A program made the position numbers and the translations under genes. A model generated the notes under the pieces. It was not told the origin of the DNA, searched no databases, and worked only from the letters and a program-made list of their open reading frames with translations. Positions 1 through 9,376 of a stretch of 59,884 bases of DNA are shown here, piece by piece. The first letter of the stretch is position 1; the number at the start of each line of letters is the position of its first letter. Source of the DNA: Betaproteobacteria bacterium HGW-Betaproteobacteria-14 (GTDB lineage: Bacteria > Pseudomonadota > Gammaproteobacteria > Burkholderiales > Rhodocyclaceae); contig PHCS01000008.1 in the NCBI GenBank assembly GCA_002840845.1, positions 1-59,884 on the forward strand, given 5' to 3'.

Positions 1-1
1 C

Positions 2-241
2 GACCCCCCCTGCCGCTACCACCGCCCGGTCACCTTTCCCGAGACGATCGAGGCCGGCCTGCGCGTGGCGCAGCTGGGCAACTCTTCGGTGCGCTACGAG
101 ATCGGCCTGTTCCGCCAGGGCGAGGACAAGCCGGCGGCGCAGGGGCATTTCGTGCATGTCTTCGTCGATCGGGCGAAGGACAAGCCGACGGCCATCCCGC
201 AGAACATCCGCGCCTGCCTGGAACGACTGCTGCTCAAGTAG
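2..241 (+). CDS. Acyl-CoA thioesterase, hotdog fold (3' part only)
   Basis: The reading frame is open from the left edge and ends at TAG 239-241, giving the last 79 residues of a protein that begins outside the window. The pattern FPETIEAGLRVAQLGNSSVRY followed by a beta-strand GHFVHVFVD and a final IRACLERLL helix is typical of the YbgC/4-hydroxybenzoyl-CoA thioesterase family, cytosolic hotdog enzymes that hydrolyse acyl-CoA. The catalytic N-terminal Asp region is not in view, so the substrate cannot be judged. The link to the aromatic genes 40 kb away is only suggestive. Confidence 0.7.
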   Translation, partial: DPPCRYHRPVTFPETIEAGLRVAQLGNSSVRYEIGLFRQGEDKPAAQGHFVHVFVDRAKDKPTAIPQNIRACLERLLLK

Positions 242-549
242 GACGGGTTCCTACAGAAAAAGCAGGTTTATGTAAGAGCCGCTCCGGCCGTTGATTCACT
301 TAAGCAGGAGGAGGACGCAAGGCTTGCGTCGGACGGGCGTGAGTCCCGGCGGCCTGATCGCTGAGGGCCGGGTACTACAGCAATCCTTGCGTCTTTTCCC
401 GCCGCCGGGCACCCGGACTGACCGGTTCGCTGTCATTCCCTCAGCATCCCGAATCACGAAATCGCCCGCGGCCGCCATACAAGCAAGTGCATATCGGCAG
501 CAGGCTTCGCTGCTATACTTGTATAGCAAAAGATTTCAGGAGAGGTGAC
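242..549. other. Gene-free gap before the toxin-antitoxin pair
   Basis: No convincing gene on either strand. It holds a short hairpin (GACGCAA/TTGCGTC, 314-330) and, at its right end, the operator and ribosome binding site of the downstream toxin-antitoxin operon. The overlapping open frames have no recognisable protein character. Confidence 0.6.
512..527. promoter_or_regulatory. Palindromic operator/-10 region of the toxin-antitoxin operon
   Basis: GCTATAC-TT-GTATAGC is a perfect 7-bp inverted repeat with a 2-base centre and includes TATACT, a plausible -10 box. It lies 22 bases before the antitoxin ATG, where ribbon-helix-helix antitoxins usually bind to repress their own operon. That the antitoxin binds here is inference. 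Confidence 0.65.
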
Positions 550-756
550 ATGCTCGCCATCAGATTGCCCGAAACGATCGAGGAGCGCCTGAACGCGCTG
601 GCCAGCGAAACCGGCCGCAGCAAGACCGCGCTGGCGCGCGAAGCCATCCTCGAATATATCGACGACCTTGAGGACTATTACCTCGCCGAGGCGCGAGCGC
701 GCCGCAACCGCAAAACCATTCCGCTCGACGAAGTGGAGCGCAAGCTTGGCCTATGA
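550..756 (+). CDS. RelB/CopG-like ribbon-helix-helix antitoxin
   Basis: 68 residues. The N-terminal strand MLAIRLPETIEERLNALA followed by SKTALAREAILEYIDDLED is the classic ribbon-helix-helix DNA-binding layout; the charged C-terminal tail (ARRNRKTIPLDEVERKLGL) is the usual toxin-binding arm. ATG 550 is chosen over an upstream frame start because AGGAGAGGTGAC directly precedes it and the RHH strand starts at residue 2. It overlaps the toxin gene by 11 bases, as in many type II modules, and would repress the operon through the palindrome at 512-527. Confidence 0.88.
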   Translation: MLAIRLPETIEERLNALASETGRSKTALAREAILEYIDDLEDYYLAEARARRNRKTIPLDEVERKLGL

Positions 757-1015
757 GATCGAGTTCGATCCCGAGGCCGTCAAGGATCTGAAGAAACTGG
801 ACCGCCCGGTCCAGCAGCGGATCGTCGCCTTTCTCAGGGAGCGCGTGGCCACGCTGGACAACCCGCGCCAGATCGGCGAGGCCCTGGCCGGCGCCAAGCT
901 GGGCAACTACTGGAAATACCGCGTCGGCGACTGGCGCATCATCTGCGACATCCAGGATCGCCGCATTGTCGTCCGCGTCCTCCGCGTCGGCAACCGGCGC
1001 GAGGTGTATCGATGA
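746..1015 (+). CDS. RelE/ParE-type toxin
   Basis: 89 residues if translation starts at TTG 746, inside the end of the antitoxin gene; a longer frame starting at 668 would add unrelated sequence. AYEIEFDPEAVKDLKKLD, the central LGNYWKYRVGDWRIICDI and the closing VVRVLRVGNRREVYR match the RelE family strand-helix pattern, with the basic residues typical of ribosome-dependent mRNA interferases. GAGCGC before the TTG is a weak ribosome site, so translation is probably coupled to the antitoxin. Length is normal for RelE. Intact and likely functional with its partner. Confidence 0.88.
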   Translation: MAYEIEFDPEAVKDLKKLDRPVQQRIVAFLRERVATLDNPRQIGEALAGAKLGNYWKYRVGDWRIICDIQDRRIVVRVLRVGNRREVYR

Positions 1016-1095
1016 ACGCCACACGCAGGAACAGACTTGACGGGCCTTGATAATGTCATACTTGGCGTGAGTCGCCGTTTCGACGGGAGCGTGAC

Positions 1096-2135
1096 ATGGA
1101 TGCGTGGTATCGGGGTCGCTGGGGTTTTGCCCTACTGGCGCTGGGCCTGCTTACGGTAACGGCAGAGGGACTTGCCGAAGACCGCCCCGGGTTTTCTTCC
1201 CCGCGCTTTGTGTCGAACGGTCAGATCAGCTTCAATTACTGCATCGAGCACAACAGGCCGCAGACCTGCAACGCGCTGATGTACGACATCGCCCTCGACC
1301 GGTTTCTTGCTTACCAGGACTCGGCGGGGAATCGGATTATCGATGTCGCGGTGTCGCCCAGCGGACGGCTTGCCGCATTCATCGTGCAAGAGGCGGGTTT
1401 CCTTTTTTCACGCACGCAGAATTGCATCGGCGTTCTTGATATCGAGAGCCGCCGCTACTGCCGTGCCGCCTGTAGTGAAGAGGCACGGCGCTATCCGGAA
1501 TTCATAAGCGAAGACAGGATTGTGTACTTTGCCGAGGAGACGACCGAGACGAAGACCGGTCGGACATTGCGCGAACGCAAGTTGTTCGTGATGGCCCTGG
1601 CCGACATGGCCGAGAAACAAGCTGTTGCCACGTCGTTCTATGCCCCTTCCAGCCCTCGCTCTCTTGGCGATGGGCAGCACGTTGCCATCAGTGATTTTGG
1701 CTATGTCTCACGCGAGAATCTGAGAACAAAAAAACGAGGTCAAAAGAAGATCCAGTGACTGATTTGTTACGTATTTCAGTAACCGATGGGAAGATTGAAC
1801 TGATCAATCCGGAGGGTATTGAATTGATCGGACCAAAAGTATCGCTCAAATCCGGAAGGGTTTATGCATTGCAGCGGTGGTCCAGTGCCGCTGCCAAAGG
1901 GTTTGTGCACGACGTACAAGTGATCGGGCCTGGCGGGGCGCAACGCATTACGCATTTCGAGCAGTTCATCTGGGGCATGGACGTTTCGCCGGACGAGCGA
2001 TTCCTTGCGCTTTCTGTGGCGGCGCCTGATAGAAAGGTAATGAACGGGCAATTGCTGCTGTACGAAATCGAAACGAAGCAATTCAGGAAATTGGAGATAC
2101 GGAATCGCGACGATGTTCGAATTACCGGGGAGTAA
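1096..2135 (+). pseudogene. Secreted beta-propeller-like protein, split by a -1 frameshift
   Basis: Two adjoining frames make one protein. The first (1096-1758, 220 residues) has a signal peptide (FALLALGLLTVTAEGLA) and TolB-like strands such as IIDVAVSPSGRLAAFI. The second (in frame to TAA 2133-2135) continues the same repeat style, DLLRISVTDGKIELINPEG and GMDVSPDERFLALSVA. The frames switch at a seven-A run (1728-1734): slipping back one base there joins RTKK to TRSKEDPVTDLLRISV without a gap. Either a frameshift mutation or sequencing error in a homopolymer, or a slippery site of the A AAA AAA type. Function unknown; no neighbour gives a hint. Confidence 0.6.
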
Positions 2136-2191
2136 GTTTGCGAGGAGGCATCCCGCCTTTCGGAGATATTTCTCAGCTGGTCGGCAATTGA

Positions 2192-3340
2192 TTACAACAT
2201 GGCGACGCGGTCGCCCAGCGCGAAGCCGAGTAGCGGCCCCCCGATCTCCCTTCCCAGCGCCAGCACCTTGAACAGCTCGCCCATCTCGGCGGGACTGATG
2301 AGCTTCTGCGCGCCGGAAGCGAGCGTGGCATACACCACCGCGCCGTCGGCCTGCCGCTGTTCCAGCAGCTGCGCCAGGCCGCAGTTCAACAAGAACTGCG
2401 CCTGGCTGGTGTAGCCCAGCACGTCCAGGCCGGCCTCGTGGCCGGCTTCGGCCATAGCGGTGAAATCGACATGCGCCGTGATGTCGTTGAGGCCGGGCAG
2501 CCAGAACGGATCGCCGTGGGCGTGGTGGCGGTAGTGGCACATCAGCGTGCCTTCGGCGCGCTGAGGGTGGTAGTACTCGCGCTGCGGGAAGCCGTAGTCG
2601 ATGAGCAGCAGTGCGCCTCGTTGCAGGGTGCGCCCCCATTCGGCGATCCACGCCCGCGCGGCCAGGTTGATCTCCGAAACATAGGGCGGCTGCACGAAAG
2701 TCAGCCCCTGCGACACGGCGAGCAATGTGCCTGCGGCGGGGCGCTCGCGCCAGGCGAAGGTGTCGTTCTGCAGCCCCACGCCGCGCTCGAAGAGGCCGTC
2801 CTCGCGCCAGGCGACGAGATTGACCGGCAGGGCATCGAGCAGCTCGTTGGCGATAACCGCGCCGCTGAAGGTCTCTGGCAGGGTGTCCAGCCAGCCGACC
2901 CGTTCGGCCAGGTGCGGAGCGCCTTTCGCGATTGAATCCTGCTGGCGCGCGCGCAACTCGCCGGAGAGTTCGAGGATGTCGTAGCGCTCGGGCAGCGCGC
3001 CGCGTCGCTCCAGCTCCAGCAGCAGTTCGGCCGCCAGCGCGCCGCTGCCGGCACCCGCCTCGAGGATGCGCGGCGCGCTGGCCGCCATGACCTGCGTCAC
3101 CTGCGCGGCCAGGGCCTGCGCGAAGAGCGGCGAGAGCTCGGGTGCCGTGACGAAATCCCCGGCGCCGCCGAACTTGCGCGCGCCGCCGCTGTAGTAGCCG
3201 AGGCCGGGCGCGTAGAGCGCCAACTCCATGTAGCGCGAGAAGGGGATCCAGCCGCCGGCGCCCGCGATCTCGTCGGCGATGTGCGCGGCGAGCCGCGCGC
3301 TGCTGGCGGCGGCATCGGCATCCGGAACGGGTAATGTCAT
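2192..3340 (-). CDS. SAM-dependent methyltransferase, MidA/NDUFAF7 family
   Basis: 382 residues from ATG 3340 (an in-frame start at 3379 would nearly touch the divergent gene). IPFSRYMELALYAPGLGYY and the GDFVTAPELSPLFAQALA segment are hallmarks of the MidA/DUF185 family; ILEAGAGSGALAAELL is the SAM-binding glycine loop and VIANELLDALPV the following acidic strand. The mitochondrial relative NDUFAF7 methylates an arginine of complex I; the bacterial target is not established. It is divergent from the pteridine reductase, leaving a 57-base shared promoter gap. Confidence 0.88.
   Translation of the reverse strand: MTLPVPDADAAASSARLAAHIADEIAGAGGWIPFSRYMELALYAPGLGYYSGGARKFGGAGDFVTAPELSPLFAQALAAQVTQVMAASAPRILEAGAGSGALAAELLLELERRGALPERYDILELSGELRARQQDSIAKGAPHLAERVGWLDTLPETFSGAVIANELLDALPVNLVAWREDGLFERGVGLQNDTFAWRERPAAGTLLAVSQGLTFVQPPYVSEINLAARAWIAEWGRTLQRGALLLIDYGFPQREYYHPQRAEGTLMCHYRHHAHGDPFWLPGLNDITAHVDFTAMAEAGHEAGLDVLGYTSQAQFLLNCGLAQLLEQRQADGAVVYATLASGAQKLISPAEMGELFKVLALGREIGGPLLGFALGDRVAML
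2697..2720 (+). repeat. Bipartite motif copy 1
   Basis: AAAGTCAG, ten bases, ACGGCG, in the MidA-like gene. Confidence 0.8.
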
Positions 3341-3397
3341 GGCGGGGCCGAATGTGCCCGATTCCGTTAAAATTCGCAAACTTCAGAGAGAAACCCC

Positions 3398-4147
3398 ATG
3401 GACCCCAGCCTGCAGGACAAAGTCGTGCTTGTCACCGGCGCCGCCCGTCGCGTCGGCGCCGAGATTGCACGTCTGCTGCATGCCGAGGGCGCCAGCCTGG
3501 CGCTGCATTACCGCAGCGCGGCGGCCGAGGCGCAGGCCCTCGTGACGGAGTTCAATACGGCGCGGCCCGGCTCGGCGCTGGCTTTCCAGGCGGACCTGCT
3601 GGAGTCCGATCACCTGCCCAGGCTGGTCGAGGATGTCGCGAAGCATTTCGGCCGCCTCGATGCGCTGGTGAACAATGCCTCCAGCTTCTTCGCCACGCCC
3701 ATCGGCAGCATCGGCGAACGCGAATGGAACGATCTGCTCGGCACCAACCTGAAGGCGCCCTTGTTCCTGGCCCAGGCGGCCGCGTCGTATCTTGCCGTGG
3801 CGCGCGGCGCCATCGTGAACATCACCGACATCCATGCCGAGCGGCCGCTGAAGAACTACGCGCTCTACTGCGCCGCCAAGGCCGGCCTGGCAGGGCTGAC
3901 CCGCGCCCTCGCCCTCGAACTGGGGCCGCATGTGCGCGTGAACGCGATCGCCCCCGGGCCGATCCTCTGGCCGGAGGATGATTCCTTCGATGCCGCGGCG
4001 CAGGCCAAGGTCGTTTCGCGCACCGCGCTCAAGCGCTGCGGCGACCCGGCCGACATCGCCCGCGCGGTGCGCTACCTGCTGGCCGACGCGCCTTATGTCA
4101 CCGGCCAGGTCATCGCCGTGGACGGGGGCAGGAGCTTGGTGCTGTGA
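3398..4147 (+). CDS. Pteridine reductase-like short-chain dehydrogenase (FolM type)
   Basis: 249 residues. [16 protein letters not shown] is the TGxxRRxG nucleotide-binding motif that sets pteridine reductases apart from general SDRs (TGxxxGxG); NNAS, the Tyr-x3-Lys catalytic pair in [10 protein letters not shown] and the C-terminal [14 protein letters not shown] follow in order. Expected to reduce dihydro-pteridines with NADPH in the cytosol. The stop codon overlaps the GTG start of ttcA by four bases, so the two are cotranslated. Confidence 0.85.
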   Translation: MDPSLQDKVVLVTGAARRVGAEIARLLHAEGASLALHYRSAAAEAQALVTEFNTARPGSALAFQADLLESDHLPRLVEDVAKHFGRLDALVNNASSFFATPIGSIGEREWNDLLGTNLKAPLFLAQAAASYLAVARGAIVNITDIHAERPLKNYALYCAAKAGLAGLTRALALELGPHVRVNAIAPGPILWPEDDSFDAAAQAKVVSRTALKRCGDPADIARAVRYLLADAPYVTGQVIAVDGGRSLVL

Positions 4148-5058
4148 GCAACTATCTCGAGGCATTGTTGCCGGAAGAACTCGGGGAGAAGGAACGCCAC
4201 GAGGCCAACAAGCTGGCCAAGCGCCTGCGCCGCAACGTCGGCCAGGCCATCGGCGACTTCAACATGATCGAGGACGGCGACCGCGTCATGGTCTGCCTCT
4301 CCGGCGGCAAGGACAGCCATGCGCTCCTCGACATCCTGCTGCAGCTGCGCGAGATCGCGCCGGTGCGCTTCGAGCTCGTCGCCGTGAACCTCGACCAGAA
4401 GCAGCCGGGTTTTCCGGCCGAAGTGCTGCCCGCCTACCTCAAGGAATTGGGCGTGCCCTTCCACATCGAGAATCAGGACACCTACTCGGTGGTGAAGCGC
4501 GTGATTCCCGAGGGCAAGACCACCTGTTCGCTCTGCTCGCGCCTGCGCCGCGGCGTGCTCTACCGCGTCGCGGGCGAGCTCGGCGCGACCAAGATCGCCC
4601 TCGGCCACCATCGCGACGACATCCTCGAGACGCTGTTCCTCAACCTGTTCTATGGCGGCAAGCTCAAGGCCATGCCGCCCAAGCTGGTCTCCGACGACGG
4701 CCGCCACATTGTCATCCGCCCGCTGGCCTACTGCCGCGAGCGCGACCTGGAAGCCTGGGCCGCGCTGCGGCGCTTCCCCATCATCCCGTGCGACCTGTGC
4801 GGCTCGCAGGAGCAGCTGAAGCGCAAGGAGACCAAGGCGCTGCTGCGCGAATGGGACAAGCGCTTCCCGGGCCGGGTGGAGAAGATTTTTGCGGCGCTGG
4901 GCAATGTCGCGCCCTCGCACCTGGCAGATCCCCGGCTTTATGATTTCCGCAACCTGAAAGCCACCGGCCGGCCCGATCCGGAAGGCGACCGGGCATTCGA
5001 CCCCGAAACCTTCGATGATCCCGACATCATTCCGCTTCGCGGAGCGGAAGGGGTTTGA
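4144..5058 (+). CDS. ttcA: tRNA 2-thiocytidine(32) synthetase TtcA
   Basis: 304 residues from GTG 4144. SGGKDS (PP-loop, ATP pyrophosphatase) near residue 58, the [11 protein letters not shown]xxC pair that holds the iron-sulphur cluster, ALGHHRDD and a second PCDLCGSQ motif are all present and spaced as in TtcA. It thiolates C32 of several tRNAs using an iron-sulphur cluster. Cotranslated with the pteridine reductase upstream. Length is normal. Confidence 0.95.
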   Translation: MSNYLEALLPEELGEKERHEANKLAKRLRRNVGQAIGDFNMIEDGDRVMVCLSGGKDSHALLDILLQLREIAPVRFELVAVNLDQKQPGFPAEVLPAYLKELGVPFHIENQDTYSVVKRVIPEGKTTCSLCSRLRRGVLYRVAGELGATKIALGHHRDDILETLFLNLFYGGKLKAMPPKLVSDDGRHIVIRPLAYCRERDLEAWAALRRFPIIPCDLCGSQEQLKRKETKALLREWDKRFPGRVEKIFAALGNVAPSHLADPRLYDFRNLKATGRPDPEGDRAFDPETFDDPDIIPLRGAEGV

Positions 5059-5100
5059 TATGATTCGCCGTCAGAGGAAGTCAGGGATCACAGAGTTCGC

Positions 5101-5997
5101 ATGAACGCCAAGGAAGCCAGCAAGGTCGAACGCAATCTCTGCGTGCTTTTCGCCGATGTATCGGGCAGCACGCGCCTGTACGAGAAACTGGGCGACAAGG
5201 AAGCGCTGCATGCCGTCGAGCGCTGCATCAACCGCATGACGCGAGCCACCGAGCAGTTTCACGGGCGCGTCATCAAGACCATCGGCGACGAGGTCATGGC
5301 AGTCTTCGACAGCGCCGAAGAGGGCATGGACGCGGCCAGCTCCATGCAGCAGCGCGTCGACGACCTGCCGCCGGTAAGCGGCATCAGGCTGGCCATCCGC
5401 GTCGGCTTCCACTTCGGTCCGGCCATCGAGGATGCCAAAGATGTTTTCGGCGACACGGTCAACATGGCGGCGCGCATGGCCGGTCTGGCCAAGGCGGGGC
5501 AGATCATCACCACCGGCGAGACGGTCGGGCTCCTGCCGGCGCTGCTGCAGCAGTCCACGCGTGAGATCGATGCGCTCTCCATCAAGGGCAAGGCGGAGGA
5601 TGTGCGCGTCTGCGAGGTCCTCTGGCAGGAATCCGACGATCTCACCATGAAATCCGGCAGCGTTGCGCCCGCCGCCGCTGCACGCATGGTCGTGCGGCAC
5701 GGCGGGGAGGAGCAGGTGCTTGATGCCGGCCACAGTGTATTCGTGCTCGGGCGGGACGCGGCCAGCGACGTCATCATCAACGACCGCCGCGCCTCGCGCA
5801 GCCATGCCCGCATCGAGCGGCGGCGCGACAAGTTCGTGCTCATCGATCAGAGCACCAACGGTACCTACGTCACTTTCGCCGGCGAGGTCGAGTTTGCCCT
5901 CAAGCGGGAGGAAGTCATCCTGCGCAGCAAGGGCCACATCAGCTTCGGCCATGCCTACGATGCGGGGGGAGAAGTCGTCGAGTTCCAGGTGGGTTAA
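5101..5997 (+). CDS. Class III nucleotidyl cyclase domain fused to FHA domain
   Basis: 298 residues, no membrane segment. Residues about 10-190 form a class III adenylate/guanylate cyclase domain with both metal Asp (D19 in FADVSGST, D63 in GDEVMAVF) and the transition-state Asn/Arg (N121, R125 in NMAARM), so it looks catalytically able. Residues about 205-290 are an FHA phosphothreonine-binding domain (LGRDAASDVII, RRASRSHARIE, NGTYV). It is convergent with a Ser/Thr kinase ending 42 bases away, and the natural inference is that the kinase phosphorylates a partner or itself and the FHA domain reads it, tuning cyclic nucleotide output. Confidence 0.88.
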   Translation: MNAKEASKVERNLCVLFADVSGSTRLYEKLGDKEALHAVERCINRMTRATEQFHGRVIKTIGDEVMAVFDSAEEGMDAASSMQQRVDDLPPVSGIRLAIRVGFHFGPAIEDAKDVFGDTVNMAARMAGLAKAGQIITTGETVGLLPALLQQSTREIDALSIKGKAEDVRVCEVLWQESDDLTMKSGSVAPAAAARMVVRHGGEEQVLDAGHSVFVLGRDAASDVIINDRRASRSHARIERRRDKFVLIDQSTNGTYVTFAGEVEFALKREEVILRSKGHISFGHAYDAGGEVVEFQVG

Positions 5998-6008
5998 AAC
6001 GCCACCGG

Positions 6009-6040
6009 AACGACGAGGGCGCCTATTGGGCCTCGTCGTT
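6009..6040. terminator. Bidirectional hairpin between convergent genes
   Basis: AACGACGAGG and CCTCGTCGTT form a perfect 10-bp stem around a 12-base loop between the cyclase-FHA gene and the kinase gene, overlapping the kinase stop codon. No long T run, so strength is uncertain, but the position fits a shared terminator. Confidence 0.6.
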
Positions 6041-8420
6041 AGATATTGAGCTTCTTCAGCGTCTCCGGATTCTTCACCACGGCTTCGCGCCGCGTCTGCG
6101 GCGCCTCGATCAGCGCCGCCGGCGGCAGGCTGTCGAGGCGGGACAACACAGCGGGATCGCTGCAGCCGGGCTCGAAGGAGGCGACGATTTCGCCGCTTGT
6201 GGCGCCGCCCACGTTGAAGCACTGCCTGCCGAGCTTGCGGTTGAGCGGTCCCAGGACGCCCGCCTGCACGATGTCGGCCGGATTGGCCAGGCCGCCGGAC
6301 AGTTCCAGGTCGAATACCGCATCGACGGCGCTGCTGGAGACCTGTTTTGCCCTCAGCACGCTGCGCAGGCCGTCCAGTTCGTGCATCAGCATTTGCGCCG
6401 TGTCCTTGTTCGGCAGGCCCTGCAGCCTGAGGCGCACCTTCTGGCCGACGAAGTTGAAGTGGGCGAGGAAGAAGCCCTTGGAGAACTCCTCGCCGATCAG
6501 CCTGCCGATGTCGCGCAGCGCCTCGTCCTCCGTCGCCCAGCTGGTTTTTTCGGGAATCTGCGTGTTGTAGTAGATTTCCTCGCCGCTCATCTTGTCCGTG
6601 GCCTTGACCGTCCACGAGGTCAGGACGAACTTTTCCACCGTGATGCCCGAGGCGGCGAGCTTCGCCGACAGTTTCTTGAATTTGGCTTCGCCGCTGACGG
6701 CGAAATCGGCGCTGCCCTTGGCGCCTTTCTGCATCTCGTCGTTCCAGATGCGGAAGCCGAAGGACTGGATGCGTTCCTTCAGCAGATTTTCGGCCAGCGC
6801 AGAGCGCACGGCCGGTGCGGCGGGGTCGGCATCGGCGCTGCGGGTGGTGATGGCCACGGAGACCTTCGGATCGCCGTTGTTGCGGATGAAGTCGATGCGT
6901 TCTTCCTGCGACATCTGGTTGAGCGATTTCTGCACGTCGCGCACCTTGACGGTCGCGCGCGTGGCCAGCGACATCAAACCGTCCTTGCCGAGCTGCGGCG
7001 GTTGTTCCTCGAGGACGGCCTGGATGAAGTCGCCGCTGCGCACAAGCAGCCTGTCCCTCACCAGCCTGTAGTTCTTGGCGATCGAGCCCTGTTCCACGTA
7101 CAGGCCGATGGCCTTCTCGACGAGTTGGCGCTTGGCATCCTCGCGCAGGTCGGCGTTGAGCAGACCCCGGTCCCCGCCCTTTTCCTGCTGGTAGCGCGGG
7201 TTGGAAGGATCGGCCAGACCGAGGGCACTGATGACCATGATGCCGTTGTCGGCAGCCGGTGCTGCCGCAACGGGCGCCATTGCCGCAGCGGGCGCGGCAG
7301 CTTGCGGCGGAGTTCCCGCCGCGGGCAGCGGGGCGCCGCCTTTGCCCAGGAAGACATAGGCCGCGGCGCCCAGTCCGACGACGGCGATGCCGCCGACGAT
7401 GGCCAGGGCAAGGCCTTGCGATGATTTCCTCGCCGGCACTGCGGGCCGTGGCGGGGCGGCGGCAGGGGCGGGCGGGGCGGCGGGCCTCGTCTGGGCAATG
7501 GTCTTTTCCGACTCGTTCAACAGGGTCGCCTCGCCGTCGTTGACCAGCGTGGCATCGCTGTCGCCCGGCACGGCCTGGCCGGCTGCCGCCATCCTCAGGG
7601 CGATGGCGAACTCGCGGCCGCTCTGGAAGCGCTCGTCGGGGCGCTTGGCCAGCGCCTTGCGCATCAGCGCATCCAGGGGGCGCGGCACCTGCACATTGAG
7701 TTCCGACGGCGCAGCCGGTTCCTCCTTCAGCACCTTGTGCATGATCGTGGTGAGCGCGCCCGTGAAGGGTTTTTCTCCGGTGAGGAACTGGTAGAGGATG
7801 ACGCCGGCCGAGAAGAGGTCGGAGCGGCCGTCGACCGTCTGCCCCATGAACTGCTCGGGCGACATGTAGCTGGGCGTGCCGAGCACCGAACCCGCTTGCG
7901 TCAGATTGGAGGACTCGAGGCGGGCGATGCCGAAGTCGGCCACCTTAACGGTGCCGTCCTTGAGCAGGATGATGTTGGCCGGCTTGATGTCGCGATGCAC
8001 GACGCCGTTCTTGTGGGAGTAATCGAGCGCTTCGAGCAGCTGGCCCATGATGCGCACGATCTCCGCCATCGGGAAGCGCTCGTCGGCATCGAAGTACTCC
8101 CTCAGTTCGCGGCCCTCGACGAACTCCATGGCAATGAAAGCCGTGCCGCCCGTGGCCTCGCCGTTGGGGCCTGGCTCTTCGCCATACTCGTAGATGCCGA
8201 CGATGTTGGGGTGGGTGAGGCGCCCCGCCGCTTGGGCTTCCCGCTTGAAGCGGGCGAGGATCTCCTCGACCTCGACGCGATCGAGCTGGTCGCGGCGCAC
8301 GGTCTTCAGCGCCACGCGCCGGGCGATCATCGGATCGAAGCCCTCGTAGACGACGCCCATCGCGCCTTGGCCGAGCTCGCGGCGGATTTCGTACTTGCCG
8401 AGCTTCCTTGGTTCAGTCAT
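6039..8420 (-). CDS. Membrane-anchored Ser/Thr protein kinase with large C-terminal extracytoplasmic region
   Basis: 793 residues from ATG 8420, preceded by GGGAGA. Cytosolic kinase domain at about 8-275: glycine loop GQGAMGVVYEG, lysine VALK (K39), HRDIKPAN (142-149), DFG (162-164). A Thr-containing linker (DATLVND, EATLLNE) and a Pro/Ala-rich stretch follow, then one membrane span at about 336-359 and some 430 residues outside the cytosol with no PASTA repeats. The outer part has FlgT/CsgG-like character (repeated strand-helix units, KATDKMSGEEIYYN) but I cannot name it. The linker threonines are candidate autophosphorylation and FHA docking sites for the convergent cyclase. Confidence 0.85.
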   Translation of the reverse strand: MTEPRKLGKYEIRRELGQGAMGVVYEGFDPMIARRVALKTVRRDQLDRVEVEEILARFKREAQAAGRLTHPNIVGIYEYGEEPGPNGEATGGTAFIAMEFVEGRELREYFDADERFPMAEIVRIMGQLLEALDYSHKNGVVHRDIKPANIILLKDGTVKVADFGIARLESSNLTQAGSVLGTPSYMSPEQFMGQTVDGRSDLFSAGVILYQFLTGEKPFTGALTTIMHKVLKEEPAAPSELNVQVPRPLDALMRKALAKRPDERFQSGREFAIALRMAAAGQAVPGDSDATLVNDGEATLLNESEKTIAQTRPAAPPAPAAAPPRPAVPARKSSQGLALAIVGGIAVVGLGAAAYVFLGKGGAPLPAAGTPPQAAAPAAAMAPVAAAPAADNGIMVISALGLADPSNPRYQQEKGGDRGLLNADLREDAKRQLVEKAIGLYVEQGSIAKNYRLVRDRLLVRSGDFIQAVLEEQPPQLGKDGLMSLATRATVKVRDVQKSLNQMSQEERIDFIRNNGDPKVSVAITTRSADADPAAPAVRSALAENLLKERIQSFGFRIWNDEMQKGAKGSADFAVSGEAKFKKLSAKLAASGITVEKFVLTSWTVKATDKMSGEEIYYNTQIPEKTSWATEDEALRDIGRLIGEEFSKGFFLAHFNFVGQKVRLRLQGLPNKDTAQMLMHELDGLRSVLRAKQVSSSAVDAVFDLELSGGLANPADIVQAGVLGPLNRKLGRQCFNVGGATSGEIVASFEPGCSDPAVLSRLDSLPPAALIEAPQTRREAVVKNPETLKKLNI

Positions 8421-8526
8421 GCAGCTCTCCCTCAACTTGCGTCGGTCGGAGTGCGGGCCCCGCCGCCGGGTCGCCCCAAGGCGGGGCGTTCAACACATGG
8501 AGCGGGCCAAGGCCCGCGAACGACCG

Positions 8527-8565
8527 TCACCCCCTTCCCCCGGGAAGGGGGATGGGGGGAAGGCA
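8527..8565. repeat. C/G-tract inverted repeat
   Basis: CACCCCCTTCCCC then GGGAAGGGGG and a further G tract lie between the kinase gene and the CsgG-like gene. The same kind of unit recurs at 19491-19640, so it belongs to a dispersed family rather than being a one-off terminator. Confidence 0.55.
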
Positions 8566-8566
8566 G

Positions 8567-9364
8567 TTACTTGTGTTTTGAGTCGATTTCCCAGACGTTC
8601 TTCTGCACCAGGCGCTGCACCATGCCGTCCAGCGTCAGTCCACCGGATTCGCCACCCGAGAATCCCATGACGGAGGTGGACTTCGCGCCCAGTTCCATTT
8701 TTTCTTCGGTGTAGCCGGTGGCGACCTGCTCGGTGGTGTTGGCGTCGATGATCTTCCAGCGCATGCCGATGATCCACACGCCGGTGGATTCGCCGGTTTC
8801 CACCGAGCTGACGACCACGTCGCCGGCGGCCGCGCCGCGCCCGCCGCCGAAGATGCCGATCAGCGCCCCGATCGGGCGCCCGCTGAAGCCGGACTGCGCC
8901 TGCGCCACTTGTTCCGCCTTGAGGATGTCGAATTTCATCACCCATTTGGTCGTCTTCAGCTTGCCTTTCTGCAGATACTTGCGTGCTGTCTGCGGATCGC
9001 CCAGGTTGTAGGCGAGCTGGAATTCCTGCAGCAGGGGGCCGAGGTTGGAGCGTTCCAGCACCTTGAAGTTGGCCTTGCCCAGTTCGAGTTCGGCGAAATC
9101 CGCAATGTTGTTGGGGCCGAACTTCTGCGCGAAGCTGGCGTTGTTGCTCTTCACCTCGCCGGGAATGACGATGATGGCGGGGCCCGGCTTGGCGGCATTG
9201 GCATATTCGACCGGCTTGTACATGCCCTTGTCGGCCATCTCGTTGGCTTTCTGCGAGGTGCTGCTCCCCTGGGTGGGCGAGGGGCTCTCGAAGGTGGGTT
9301 GCGCGAAGGCGGAGCCGGCTGACGCACAGAGGACAAGGCAGAGTGTTCGGGTGTATGGGTTCAT
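8567..9364 (-). CDS. CsgG-like secreted protein
   Basis: 265 residues with a clear signal peptide (CLVLCASAGSAFA). The segment AELELGKANFKVLERSNLGPLLQEFQ resembles the CsgG family pattern, in which a strand ends in V(L/I)ER followed by a helix; long Gly-rich stretches and a duplicated strand pattern follow (GVWIIGMRWKIIDANTTE). CsgG itself is an outer-membrane curli export pore with a lipobox Cys; no such Cys is present here, so this is likely a soluble periplasmic relative. Lies between the kinase and another exported protein, all on the minus strand and probably one operon. Confidence 0.65.
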   Translation of the reverse strand: MNPYTRTLCLVLCASAGSAFAQPTFESPSPTQGSSTSQKANEMADKGMYKPVEYANAAKPGPAIIVIPGEVKSNNASFAQKFGPNNIADFAELELGKANFKVLERSNLGPLLQEFQLAYNLGDPQTARKYLQKGKLKTTKWVMKFDILKAEQVAQAQSGFSGRPIGALIGIFGGGRGAAAGDVVVSSVETGESTGVWIIGMRWKIIDANTTEQVATGYTEEKMELGAKSTSVMGFSGGESGGLTLDGMVQRLVQKNVWEIDSKHK

Positions 9365-9376
9365 GCTTCCTCCTGA

